Positions 1 through 6,726 of a DNA stretch of 8,292 nucleotides are shown one piece after another (the first letter of the stretch is position 1; every line of letters starts with the position of its first letter). Under the pieces are notes generated by a model that saw only the letters and a list, made by a program, of their open reading frames with translations, did not search any database and was not told the DNA's origin. This DNA comes from Mailhella sp. (GTDB lineage: Bacteria; Desulfobacterota; Desulfovibrionia; Desulfovibrionales; Desulfovibrionaceae), in NCBI GenBank assembly GCA_017522745.1, contig JAFWYI010000106.1:1-8292 (forward strand), in the 5' to 3' direction. The translations under genes and the position numbers were made by a program.

Positions 1-291
1 CAGGTGGAAAGCATCATCAACGCGCTCGACCTGATGTACTTCTGGTACTATCAGCCCTGCGCCCGGCAGAGCCTATTCCGTATCCTGAAGGACATGACCC
101 GCGAAGAACGCATAGTCCTCGCGCGCTCGCAGGGCATACTGCTCAACGTGCAGGACGTGTGCCAGCTCTTCGTGGACGGCATGCTCGGGATGAACTTCTC
201 CAAGGCGCTCTCCTTCTACCTCGATAATTACGAGGACTACATCACCACCATAGCGCGGCACTGCGCCAGCTTCGACGTAAAGAGAAAATAA
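1..291 (+). CDS. Unrecognised protein, C-terminal fragment (5' end outside window)
   Basis: An open frame enters from the left edge (frame 1, first codon CAG) and ends at TAA 289-291, leaving 96 residues. The GTG at position 4 is probably an internal valine rather than a start, because the frame is open right to the edge and no Shine-Dalgarno sequence can be seen. The fragment looks mostly alpha-helical and soluble: it has an aromatic patch (MYFWYY, about residues 12-17), a charged helix with MTREER, a hydrophobic stretch ILLNVQDVCQLFVDGMLG, and an aromatic-rich end (ALSFYLDNYEDYITTIARH). There is no membrane segment and no catalytic motif I know. I do not recognise the family; the C-terminal domain of a helical regulator is possible but unsupported. 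It converges on the efflux operon and is followed after 7 bp by a hairpin terminator, so it is the last gene of its transcript. Confidence 0.75.
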   Translation, partial: QVESIINALDLMYFWYYQPCARQSLFRILKDMTREERIVLARSQGILLNVQDVCQLFVDGMLGMNFSKALSFYLDNYEDYITTIARHCASFDVKRK

Positions 292-298
292 GACCAGC

Positions 299-330
299 AA
301 AAAGGCTCCTGAAAACCGGGAGCCTTTTTT
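299..330. terminator. Rho-independent terminator, probably bidirectional
   Basis: An 11-bp stem pairs AAAAAGGCTCC (299-309) with GGAGCCTTTTT (319-329) around a 9-nt loop. A T run follows on the plus strand (325-330), and the run of A at 299-303 gives a T run on the minus strand. It begins 7 bp after the stop of the left-edge gene, so it clearly ends that transcript. Read on the minus strand it is also the first T-tailed hairpin after the outer-membrane factor gene, about 120 nt past its stop, and can end the efflux operon. Confidence 0.92.
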
Positions 331-332
331 CA

Positions 333-349
333 TGCCGGGCAGTCCGGCA
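333..349. repeat. Small perfect inverted repeat beside the terminator
   Basis: TGCCGG (333-338) and CCGGCA (344-349) form a 6-bp GC-rich hairpin with a 5-nt loop. It lies just before the terminator hairpin on the efflux-operon transcript. It lacks a T tract, so it is not a terminator by itself; it could stabilise the 3' end of the operon mRNA. The pairing is plain in the sequence, but the function is inferred. Confidence 0.4.
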
Positions 350-360
350 GTTGCGCGCGA

Positions 361-413
361 GAGAGAGAAGGAGAGGATGGAGGGGGAAGGCGGACGCGGG
401 CGGGGAAGGCGGA
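361..413 (-). other. C-rich, G-poor 3' untranslated stretch, Rho-site-like
   Basis: On the plus strand this is a purine tract: 47 of 53 bases are A or G. In the minus-strand efflux transcript it becomes 32 C, 15 U, 5 G and 1 A. Low G with high C in an untranslated stretch just after a stop codon is the known signature of Rho utilisation sites. It sits between the outer-membrane factor stop (450) and the hairpin at 299-330. The remainder of the 331-449 gap holds nothing else I recognise. Confidence 0.35.
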
Positions 414-449
414 AATCTCCGGAAGCCGTGGGAGGTGTGACACATCGCC

Positions 450-1943
450 TCACCAGCCGCCGCCAAGAACCACGCATACCTGCGCGATGGCGGCAAGCCC
501 TGCGGCACGGCGGTCGACAAGCTGCATCTGCGTGCTGTAGAGCGTGCGTTCGGCTTCCAGCACATCGAGATACGGCGAATAACCTTCCGCATAGCGCTTC
601 CGGGCCAGCTCCGCGGCCTTCGCCATACGCTCTGCGGCCTGTTCCAGACTTGCCGTGCTTTCCGCCATGCCGCGCTGGATGGCGAGCGCGTTGCGGATAT
701 CGCGGAACGCCCGCTGTACCGACTGCTCATAAGCGGCCGCGGCAGCCCGCACTGCGGCCTCGCTCTGCCTCACTGCTCCAAGTGTCCGCCCGAAGGTGAG
801 GAGCGGGATATCCACGGTACCACCGAAAGACCATGTGCTGGACGCCCCCTTGAACAGACCATCCAGCTCCGTACTCTCTGTCCCCAGAGAACCTGTGAGG
901 CTGATGCTGGGAAAAAAAGCGGCCCGGGCAACGCCCACACGCAGATTCGCCGCCCGGAGAGCGGCCTCGGCAGACGCTATGTCCGGTCTGCGGGTGAGCA
1001 GTTCCGAAGGGACGCCCGCCGGGAGCTGAGGGATGGCGGGGAAGGTTTCGAGCGCGAGCCCTCTTTCCGCCCGTCCCGCGTAGATATCCTGCGGAGACGC
1101 CCCGGTGAGCAGGAGCAAGGCGGCCTCGGCCTGCTCTCTCTTCGCCCTCACCTGTGCGAGGCTGTCCTTCAGCGTGTCCACCTGCGTCCGGACATTGAGG
1201 ATGTCCAGCTCGCTGATGGCTCCCCCCGCGAACTGCTTTTCGTACAGGGCCGCGTATTCCTGCCGGACGGCAAGTGTGCGTTCCGTGAGCGCCAGCTGGG
1301 CGTCATAGTTGAGCAGGTCGAAGTACGCCGAACATACCTGCCCCGCAACGGAAAGTGCCAGCGCCCTCTGGGTCTCTTCTGCAGAAAGCAGAGCTTCCCG
1401 CGCCGCCGATGCCGAGTTGCGGTATTTCCCCCAGAAGTCCAGCTCCCACACGGCCTGCACCGTCCCCGACCACAGGGAACCCGTGCGGGGCGGCGCTCCT
1501 ATCATCCCCGCCGGACCTCCGTCGATGCGGCTGACGCGACGTTCCAGCAGGCCAAGCTCTTCCGCCATACCGAAGGAAGCCGAAGTATCGCGGCTGGAAC
1601 GGCTGCGCGCTCCGCTCCCCTCAGCGCCTACCGTGGGGAAAAGCTCCCCCCGGGCCGCTATGAGCGCCGCCCGGGCGCTGTCCACCCGGGCAAGCCCCTG
1701 CTCGATATCGCGGTTACGAGCCAGCGCCTGAACCACGAGCCGGTTCAGCGCCTCATCGTCGAAGCGGCGCCACCAGTCAAGGGAAAGCGCTGTCCGCACG
1801 TCCTTTTCCGAATCCTGCGGGCTTTCCGTCTCCGCCCATGAGGAAGGTATCTCCTGCCGGGGGCGCTGGTAGTCTGGGGCAAGGGAACAGCCCACCATCA
1901 TCGCCGCGACAATGACCGCCGTCATCATCCTCATCGCCATCAT
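450..1943 (-). CDS. Outer-membrane efflux lipoprotein (OprM/NodT family)
   Basis: This is the outer-membrane channel of a tripartite RND efflux pump, 497 residues. The N-terminus is a lipoprotein signal with lipobox MVGC and acylation at Cys19; Ser at +2 fits sorting to the outer membrane. Family hallmarks are WWRRFDD (57-63), VWELDFWGKYR (175-185), the signature RRPDIASAEAALRAANLRVG (318-337) with AAFFPSISLTGS (341-352), and YAEGYSPYLDVLEAER (451-466). These mark two outer-membrane-efflux repeats, each an outer beta hairpin plus long periplasmic helices. The chain ends exactly at LGGGW, so it lacks the roughly 20-residue tail of OprM. About 30 extra residues lie near 115-165, before the first WELD motif. 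The ATG at 1943 overlaps the RND stop (ATGA), with a perfect AGGAGG 7 nt upstream. Upstream codons in this frame are the shadow of the RND gene. The second ATG at 1940 is less likely. Confidence 0.96.
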   Translation of the reverse strand: MMAMRMMTAVIVAAMMVGCSLAPDYQRPRQEIPSSWAETESPQDSEKDVRTALSLDWWRRFDDEALNRLVVQALARNRDIEQGLARVDSARAALIAARGELFPTVGAEGSGARSRSSRDTSASFGMAEELGLLERRVSRIDGGPAGMIGAPPRTGSLWSGTVQAVWELDFWGKYRNSASAAREALLSAEETQRALALSVAGQVCSAYFDLLNYDAQLALTERTLAVRQEYAALYEKQFAGGAISELDILNVRTQVDTLKDSLAQVRAKREQAEAALLLLTGASPQDIYAGRAERGLALETFPAIPQLPAGVPSELLTRRPDIASAEAALRAANLRVGVARAAFFPSISLTGSLGTESTELDGLFKGASSTWSFGGTVDIPLLTFGRTLGAVRQSEAAVRAAAAAYEQSVQRAFRDIRNALAIQRGMAESTASLEQAAERMAKAAELARKRYAEGYSPYLDVLEAERTLYSTQMQLVDRRAAGLAAIAQVCVVLGGGW

Positions 1944-4900
1944 GCCTTCTCCTCCTTGCTCTTGCCGGTGAAACGCTCCGAGACCCGCATGACCAGCACG
2001 TAGAAATACGGCACGAGAAGCGGGGCGAGTATGGTCGCCGCCAGCATGCCGCACACTACGCTCACACCGATGGAAACGCGGCTGGCCGCCCCTGCCCCCG
2101 AACTGAAGACCAGCGGCAAACAGCCGAGGATGAACGCGATGGATGTCATGATGATGGGGCGGAAGCGAAGGCGTGCCGCCTCCAACGCGGATTCTTCCAG
2201 CCCTCGGCCCTGACCTCGGAGATCCACGGCGAATTCCACGATGAGTATGGCGTTCTTGCAGGCGAGCCCCAGCAAAGTGATGATGGCTATCTGCGTGTAG
2301 ATATCGTTGCTCAGCCCCACGGACCAGTTGCCCAGTATGGCGCCGAACACCGCGAACGGCACTGCAGAAAGCACGGCAAGCGGCAGGCTCCAGCGTTCGT
2401 ACTGCGCCGCAAGGATGAGGAATATCATGAGCAGGCTGAGCCCCAGCACGCCTACGTCGGTACTGCCTGTTTCCACTTCCTGATAGGTCACGCCGGACCA
2501 TGCGTAACTGTAGCCCGGAGGCAGGGATGCCGCGGCCTTTTCCAGCGCGGCCACCGCCTGCCCGGAACTCATCCCCGGGGCCGGGCTGCCTGTTATCTTG
2601 GCAGAAAGAAGACCGTTGAAATGCGTTATCACGCCGGGCCCGCCGCGCATATCGACCGAGACCAGCGAAGTCAGCGGTATCTGTTCTCCGCTGGAAGACG
2701 TGACATACAGCGAACGCATGCTGTCCGGCAGGCTGCGCCAGTCCTGATCGGCCTGCATCATCACTTTGAACGTGCGCCCCAGCATGTTGAAATCGTTGAT
2801 ATAAGTCGAACCGATCGTGGCTCCCATCATGGAAAAGACCTGCGATTCCTCCACGCCGGACATCATGGCCTTTTCCGTATCCAGCGTGACGAAGAGCCGG
2901 GGAGAATCCACGTTGAAGGAGCTGTTCACGCGGGCAAGCGCCGGGTCGCGAGCGGCCTCTGCCGCAAAGTTCGCCGCCATCGCCGCCAGCTCCGCAGGTG
3001 TGCCGGACGTGGTCTGCAGCTGCATCTCGAAACCGCCGGTATTGCTCATGCCCATGATGGCTGGCGGGTTGAACGGCAATACTGTCCCCTTGGGCTGGTC
3101 CAGACCGAGCGCATAGATATGCTTCAGGGTCTCTTCCACGCTTATGCCCATCTTCTCGCGTTCATCCCACGGCTTCAGCTTGATGAACAGCGTGCCCGCA
3201 CTGGTATCGAGCGTACCGTTGATGAGGTCGTAGCCCGACAGGCTGAGGACATGTTCCACGGTCGGGAGCCTGCGTATGCCTTCGCTCACGCTCATGACCA
3301 CACCTCGCGTCTGCGGCAGGGCCGAACCTGCGGGCAGTGCTATGGTACACATGAGCGAACCCTGATCCTCCTCAGGGACAAGCGTGGTAGGGACCTGCCG
3401 GAAAAGCTCCACGGTCCCCACACCGAGCAGGATAAGGACCGCGAACGACAGCAGACCATGATGCAGGAAGAAACTCACCGCATGCGTGAAACCGTCAGTC
3501 AGCCTGTCGAATCCCCGGTTGAACCAGCGGAACATGCGGGGAACTTCCCTGCGCTCCTGCCGCAGCAGGAGCTGGCATAACGCCGGCGTGAGGGTGAGGG
3601 CGACCACGCCGGAGATCACGACCGCGATGGCGATAGTCACCGCAAACTGACGATACATCACCCCGGCCAGCCCGCCGAGGAAGCCCACGGGGATGAACAC
3701 CGAACACAGGACAAGCACGATGGCGATGACTGCGTAGGTCACTTCGTTCATAGCCAGTGTCGTCGCTCTGGCCACGCTGATATCATGCGTACGAAGCACA
3801 CGTTCCACGTTCTCCAGAACCACTATGGCGTCGTCCACCACCATTCCTATGGCCAGCACGAGAGCGAAGAGCGTGAGCGTATTGATGGAGAAATCCAGAA
3901 GGTAGACCCCGGCGAAGGTGCCCACCAGAGAAATGGGGACCGCGATGCATGGGATGAGCGTGGCCCGCCAGTCCTGAAGAAACAGATAGACCACCGCGAA
4001 CACGAGGAGCATGGCTTCCACCAGTGTACGGACGACTTCCTCCACGGAAAGGCGCACGAACACCGTGGTATCGTAGGGCACGAGATAGCCCATGCCGGAA
4101 GGGAAGCGCTTCGCCTGCTCTTCCATGTAGTCCGCCACGCGTTCCGCAGTATCGAGGGCGTTGCTGCCCGGCGCGAGGAATATGGCCAGCGGGATAGCCG
4201 TAGCCCCGTCGATGGCACAGGCGAAATCATAGCTTTCGGCGCCAAGTTCCACACGTCCCACATCTTTCAGGCGAAGCACGCCTCCTTCCGGCGAAGCCCG
4301 CAGGATGATGTTGCCGAACTGTTCTGCCGTGTCGAGCCTGCCCTGCGTTTCGAGCTGCCACGTCATGGCAAGCTCGTCGGAGCCGGGCTGGGAGCCGACC
4401 GAACCCAGCGAATACTGCGCGTTCTGCGACTCCACTGCATGCGCGACATCCGAAGTGCTGATGCCGAGCTGAGCCATGCGAAGCGGGTCGAGCCATATCC
4501 GCATGGCGTAGTTGCGGCTGCCGAGGATCTCGGCCTGCCCCACTCCGGGCACGCGCTTCAGCCCGTCCAGCAGATCTATCAACGCGTAATTGCTCAGGTA
4601 GGTGGCGTCGTAGCGCCCTCCCTTGGAATAGAGCGCCACTATCTCAAGGATGGCCGGGGAGAAGGTCTCCACCGTGACGCCGTACTGGCGCACTATCTCC
4701 GGCAGCATAGGTTCGGCGGCCTGCACACGGTTGTTCACGTTCACCTGTGCGATATCGGCATCCGTACCCACGGCGAAGGTCACGGATATCTGGAGCGAAC
4801 CACTGGCCGAGCTGACCGAACTCATGTAGATCATGCCGTCCACACCGTTTATCTGCTCTTCGATGGGCGTGGCCACGGTCTGCGCGATGACCTCGGGGCT

Positions 4901-5098
4901 GGCCCCGGGATACTTTGCGCTCACCGTGATGGTGGGCGGGATGAGGTCTGGGTACTGCGCCACAGGAAGCACGCGTATGGAAAGCAGACCTGCCAGCACG
5001 ATGAAGATGGACAGCACCATGGAAAGCACCGGACGGCGCAGGAAAAAATTCGCTCTGGCTTCCGGGGCTCCCGGATTTCTATCGCTATTTTCCTTCAT
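1940..5098 (-). CDS. RND multidrug efflux transporter, inner membrane (AcrB/HAE1 family)
   Basis: This is the proton-driven pump of the tripartite system, 1052 residues, the usual length for the hydrophobe/amphiphile RND family. TM1 is near 24-44, followed by a large periplasmic loop to about 345, TM2-6 to about 510, TM7 near 545-565, a second loop to about 880, and TM8-12. Proton-relay residues are intact: Asp422-Asp423 in GMVVDDAIVVLENVER, Lys948 in LACKNAILIVEF, and Arg978 in RLRFRPIIMTS. Other family motifs are RVLPVAQYPDL (42-52), QVNVNNRVQ (118-126) and LKPWDER (641-647). About 14 extra cytoplasmic residues precede the usual FFLRRP start. By alignment from memory, several AcrB drug-pocket phenylalanines are aliphatic here, so the substrate cannot be read from the sequence. 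The start has AAGGAGGG ending 5 nt upstream and overlaps the adaptor gene by 14 bp; the stop overlaps the channel gene by 4 bp. The gene family is certain, the substrate unknown. Confidence 0.98.
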   Translation of the reverse strand: MKENSDRNPGAPEARANFFLRRPVLSMVLSIFIVLAGLLSIRVLPVAQYPDLIPPTITVSAKYPGASPEVIAQTVATPIEEQINGVDGMIYMSSVSSASGSLQISVTFAVGTDADIAQVNVNNRVQAAEPMLPEIVRQYGVTVETFSPAILEIVALYSKGGRYDATYLSNYALIDLLDGLKRVPGVGQAEILGSRNYAMRIWLDPLRMAQLGISTSDVAHAVESQNAQYSLGSVGSQPGSDELAMTWQLETQGRLDTAEQFGNIILRASPEGGVLRLKDVGRVELGAESYDFACAIDGATAIPLAIFLAPGSNALDTAERVADYMEEQAKRFPSGMGYLVPYDTTVFVRLSVEEVVRTLVEAMLLVFAVVYLFLQDWRATLIPCIAVPISLVGTFAGVYLLDFSINTLTLFALVLAIGMVVDDAIVVLENVERVLRTHDISVARATTLAMNEVTYAVIAIVLVLCSVFIPVGFLGGLAGVMYRQFAVTIAIAVVISGVVALTLTPALCQLLLRQERREVPRMFRWFNRGFDRLTDGFTHAVSFFLHHGLLSFAVLILLGVGTVELFRQVPTTLVPEEDQGSLMCTIALPAGSALPQTRGVVMSVSEGIRRLPTVEHVLSLSGYDLINGTLDTSAGTLFIKLKPWDEREKMGISVEETLKHIYALGLDQPKGTVLPFNPPAIMGMSNTGGFEMQLQTTSGTPAELAAMAANFAAEAARDPALARVNSSFNVDSPRLFVTLDTEKAMMSGVEESQVFSMMGATIGSTYINDFNMLGRTFKVMMQADQDWRSLPDSMRSLYVTSSSGEQIPLTSLVSVDMRGGPGVITHFNGLLSAKITGSPAPGMSSGQAVAALEKAAASLPPGYSYAWSGVTYQEVETGSTDVGVLGLSLLMIFLILAAQYERWSLPLAVLSAVPFAVFGAILGNWSVGLSNDIYTQIAIITLLGLACKNAILIVEFAVDLRGQGRGLEESALEAARLRFRPIIMTSIAFILGCLPLVFSSGAGAASRVSIGVSVVCGMLAATILAPLLVPYFYVLVMRVSERFTGKSKEEKA
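1951..1956 (-). promoter_or_regulatory. Shine-Dalgarno site setting the start of the outer-membrane factor
   Basis: The minus strand reads AGGAGG, 7 nt before the ATG at 1943-1941. It lies inside the last codons of the RND gene. It favours the first of two adjacent ATG codons and rules out the long upstream extension of the frame. With the ATGA overlap it indicates translational coupling of transporter and channel. Confidence 0.8.
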
Positions 5099-6341
5099 GC
5101 CTGCCCTCCTTCACCGGTGCCGGAGCATTTTCCAGCACACCGCCCTCGACAGGTGTCATGGATCCCGGCGTCGGCAGAGTCTCGCGATGCGCATCCGTCC
5201 CGCCCTGCACGGTCATCTCCATCGCAGAAGGCGTGACCTGATGCCCGGGCTCCACCTTGTCCTGCCCTTCCACCACCACGCGCTGACCAGCCTCTAGCCC
5301 CTGTTCCACAAGGAAGTAGCTCCCGAAAGCCGGACCCGCAGTGATGGGGCGACGTTCCACGCGATCCTGCTCGTCGAGTACGTAGACGCAGGGACCGTCC
5401 TCTGTCTGGAGCAGAGCCTGCTGGGGCAGCATGATGGCCTTCACGAGTCTGGCACCGCCCACGCGCACGGCAACGAACTGCCCGGGCAGGAGCGTGCCGT
5501 CGGGGTTCGAGAAACGTGCCTTGGCCCTCACGGCGCTGGTCGCGGCTTCCACCTGCGTATCGAGGAACACCACTTCCCCCGGCGTGTCGTATTCCACTCC
5601 TTCGAGAAGGCGGATGCTGGCCGGCGAGCCCTGCCCGTAGCTCTGCGCCGCCCCCCGGGCCTCCATCTCACGCATGGCGAAAAGTTCCACGCTGGGCACG
5701 GCGAACTGCACGTCCATGGGATCGTTCTGATTGATGAAGGTAAGCGTACTTTCCGGGCTCACGAGGCTCCCTTCCGTGGTCACTTCCCGGCTGGTGTAGC
5801 CGGAAAGCGGCGCATCCACCCGGCAGTAGTCGAGGCGTATGCGTGCCTCATCCACGGACGCCTGTGCGGAATCCACGTCCGCTTTAGCGCTGAGGAAGGC
5901 CGCCCGGGCGTTGTCGCGGTCCTGCTGGCTCACGGCATTCTCGCGGTACAGCTTCTGTACCCGGGCATTTTCCCTGCGGGCGTTCTCCAGGCGGCTGCGA
6001 GCCGAGGCCAGCTGCCCCTGTGCCTGTTCAAGCGCCGCCTTGAACGGAGCGGGATCTATCTGGAACAGTGCATCACCCTGCTCCACCCGGGCTCCCTCTT
6101 CGAACAGACGCTTATGCAGTATGCCTGTTATCTGCGGCTTCACCGCCGCGGAACGACTGCCCAGTGTCTGCCCCATGAACGTGGCATAGATGGGCACGTC
6201 TACGCGTTCCACCTTCATGACTGTGACCAGCGGCGGCGGGATCTTCGCGGTCCCGACCTGTTCCCGCCCCTTTTTCCCTTCATCGCAGGCGACCAGACAC
6301 GTACAGAGCAACAGCGATGCCCAACAGAGCGTGACCTTCAT
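5085..6341 (-). CDS. RND efflux periplasmic adaptor lipoprotein (membrane fusion protein, AcrA/MexA type)
   Basis: This 418-residue adaptor joins the RND pump to the outer-membrane channel. A lipoprotein signal ends in LVAC, with Cys19 acylated; Asp at +2 is the classical inner-membrane retention signal, as expected for an adaptor anchored beside the pump. Two lipoyl half-motifs lie at about 66-99 (VKPQITGILHKRL, then EGARVEQGDALFQIDP) and about 170-204 (LDYCRVDAPLSGYTSR). Between them, 100-170 is an Ala/Arg/Glu-rich coiled-coil hairpin. The beta-barrel and membrane-proximal domains follow, with LLPGQFVAVRV at 284-294. A Pro/Glu/Gly-rich tail of about 40 residues (380-418) looks disordered. 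The ATG at 6341 is chosen because AAGGAG lies 6 nt upstream and the signal peptide begins there; the frame is open further upstream but encodes nothing like the family. It is the first gene of the operon and its 3' end overlaps the RND start. Confidence 0.96.
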   Translation of the reverse strand: MKVTLCWASLLLCTCLVACDEGKKGREQVGTAKIPPPLVTVMKVERVDVPIYATFMGQTLGSRSAAVKPQITGILHKRLFEEGARVEQGDALFQIDPAPFKAALEQAQGQLASARSRLENARRENARVQKLYRENAVSQQDRDNARAAFLSAKADVDSAQASVDEARIRLDYCRVDAPLSGYTSREVTTEGSLVSPESTLTFINQNDPMDVQFAVPSVELFAMREMEARGAAQSYGQGSPASIRLLEGVEYDTPGEVVFLDTQVEAATSAVRAKARFSNPDGTLLPGQFVAVRVGGARLVKAIMLPQQALLQTEDGPCVYVLDEQDRVERRPITAGPAFGSYFLVEQGLEAGQRVVVEGQDKVEPGHQVTPSAMEMTVQGGTDAHRETLPTPGSMTPVEGGVLENAPAPVKEGRHEGK

Positions 6342-6347
6342 GACATT

Positions 6348-6353
6348 CTCCTT
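6348..6353 (-). promoter_or_regulatory. Shine-Dalgarno site setting the adaptor start
   Basis: The minus strand reads AAGGAG, 6 nt before the ATG at 6341-6339. It decides the start within a frame that stays open up to 6653. Confidence 0.75.
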
Positions 6354-6371
6354 CCCCACGCCGCCGACGCA

Positions 6372-6399
6372 TTGACAAAACACAGGGCGAACGTAGATT
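6372..6399 (+). promoter_or_regulatory. Sigma-70-type promoter of the small membrane-protein gene
   Basis: A perfect -35 box TTGACA (6372-6377) is followed after 16 nt by TAGATT (6394-6399), four of six matches to TATAAT. Transcription would begin near 6406 and give a leader of about 50 nt before the ATG at 6456. It lies between the divergent start codons of the adaptor and the small gene, so its position makes sense. Confidence 0.6.
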
Positions 6400-6402
6400 A
6401 TG
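6397..6402 (-). promoter_or_regulatory. Candidate -10 box of the efflux operon
   Basis: The minus strand reads CATAAT, five of six matches to the sigma-70 -10 consensus, about 55 nt before the adaptor start. No convincing -35 box is found at 16-18 nt, which suggests a weak or activator-dependent promoter. It overlaps the -10 candidate of the divergent small gene. I saw no strong operator palindrome in the interval 6342-6455. Confidence 0.35.
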
Positions 6403-6444
6403 ACGATCACTTCCTTCTTAATACAGCGTGAAAAATCGCGTCCA

Positions 6445-6450
6445 TGAGGT
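6445..6450 (+). promoter_or_regulatory. Shine-Dalgarno-like TGAGGT selecting the second ATG
   Basis: TGAGGT ends 5 nt before the ATG at 6456. It overlaps the in-frame ATG at 6444, which has no Shine-Dalgarno sequence of its own upstream. This argues for starting the small protein at 6456. Confidence 0.5.
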
Positions 6451-6455
6451 TCTGT

Positions 6456-6641
6456 ATGAGCGGTTTTATTTTGAGAGGCTTCCTTATCGGCAGTTCCATC
6501 GGCATCTTCGCCGTTCTGCTCGGTTTCATAAACACGGCTGAAGGCATCGTGTTCGGTGCCACCACCGGGCTCCTCGCCGGGCTCACGTCTGCCCGCCTGC
6601 ACGAAAAGCGCAGGGAAAAACAGCAGCAGAAAAAGAACTGA
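6456..6641 (+). CDS. Small two-helix glycine-zipper membrane protein, unknown function
   Basis: The 61-residue product has two hydrophobic segments, about 4-24 and 30-47, joined by a short polar turn (INTAE). Both show glycine at every fourth position: Gly8, 12, 16 in the first and Gly30, 34, 38, 42 in the second. This is the glycine-zipper pattern of tightly packed helices. The tail HEKRREKQQQKKN is strongly basic, and Arg7 precedes the first helix, so by the positive-inside rule both ends should be cytoplasmic. An alternative ATG at 6444 adds MRFC but lacks a ribosome site. The gene has its own promoter, is divergent from the efflux operon, and is followed by a hairpin terminator. I cannot name the family. 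Possible roles are a small transporter partner or an oligomeric channel-like protein; neither is shown. A real gene is supported by promoter, ribosome site, terminator and coherent topology. Confidence 0.72.
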   Translation: MSGFILRGFLIGSSIGIFAVLLGFINTAEGIVFGATTGLLAGLTSARLHEKRREKQQQKKN

Positions 6642-6665
6642 GTACGGCGTCATACCCGCACCAGA

Positions 6666-6703
6666 AAAGCCGGCCCCCTTCCAGAAGCCGGCTTTCTGCT
6701 TTT
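6666..6703 (+). terminator. Hairpin terminator after the small membrane-protein gene
   Basis: AAAGCCGGC (6666-6674) pairs with GCCGGCTTT (6687-6695) around a 12-nt loop, followed by an interrupted T tract (TTTCTGCTTTT, 6693-6703). It begins 24 bp after the small gene's stop. On the minus strand it also ends in TTTT, so it may back up the galE terminator. Confidence 0.75.
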
Positions 6704-6726
6704 ACGCACGGAGCGCTCATACGAAG

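Noticed and set aside
361..377. GA-rich simple repeat as a microsatellite or phase-variation tract
   Set aside because: The GA units are few and interrupted, and the tract lies in an untranslated gap after a stop codon where slippage would not switch a gene.
1944..2501. N-terminal extension of the outer-membrane factor frame
   Set aside because: The extension overlaps the RND coding sequence and is Arg/His-rich; the lipoprotein signal and perfect Shine-Dalgarno site place the start at 1943.
2621..3580. 319-codon plus-strand open frame opposite the RND gene
   Set aside because: It is an antisense shadow of the transporter with biased His/Arg composition and no recognisable motif.
3785..5236. 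483-codon plus-strand open frame opposite the RND gene
   Set aside because: It lies antisense to an unmistakable RND transporter and has a His/Arg/Gly-rich composition typical of antisense frames in GC-rich DNA; no ribosome site or domain is seen.
6342..6653. N-terminal extension of the adaptor frame, starting with a hydrophobic segment
   Set aside because: It is antisense to the small membrane-protein gene, which explains the hydrophobic run, and the lipoprotein signal starts at 6341 with a good ribosome site.
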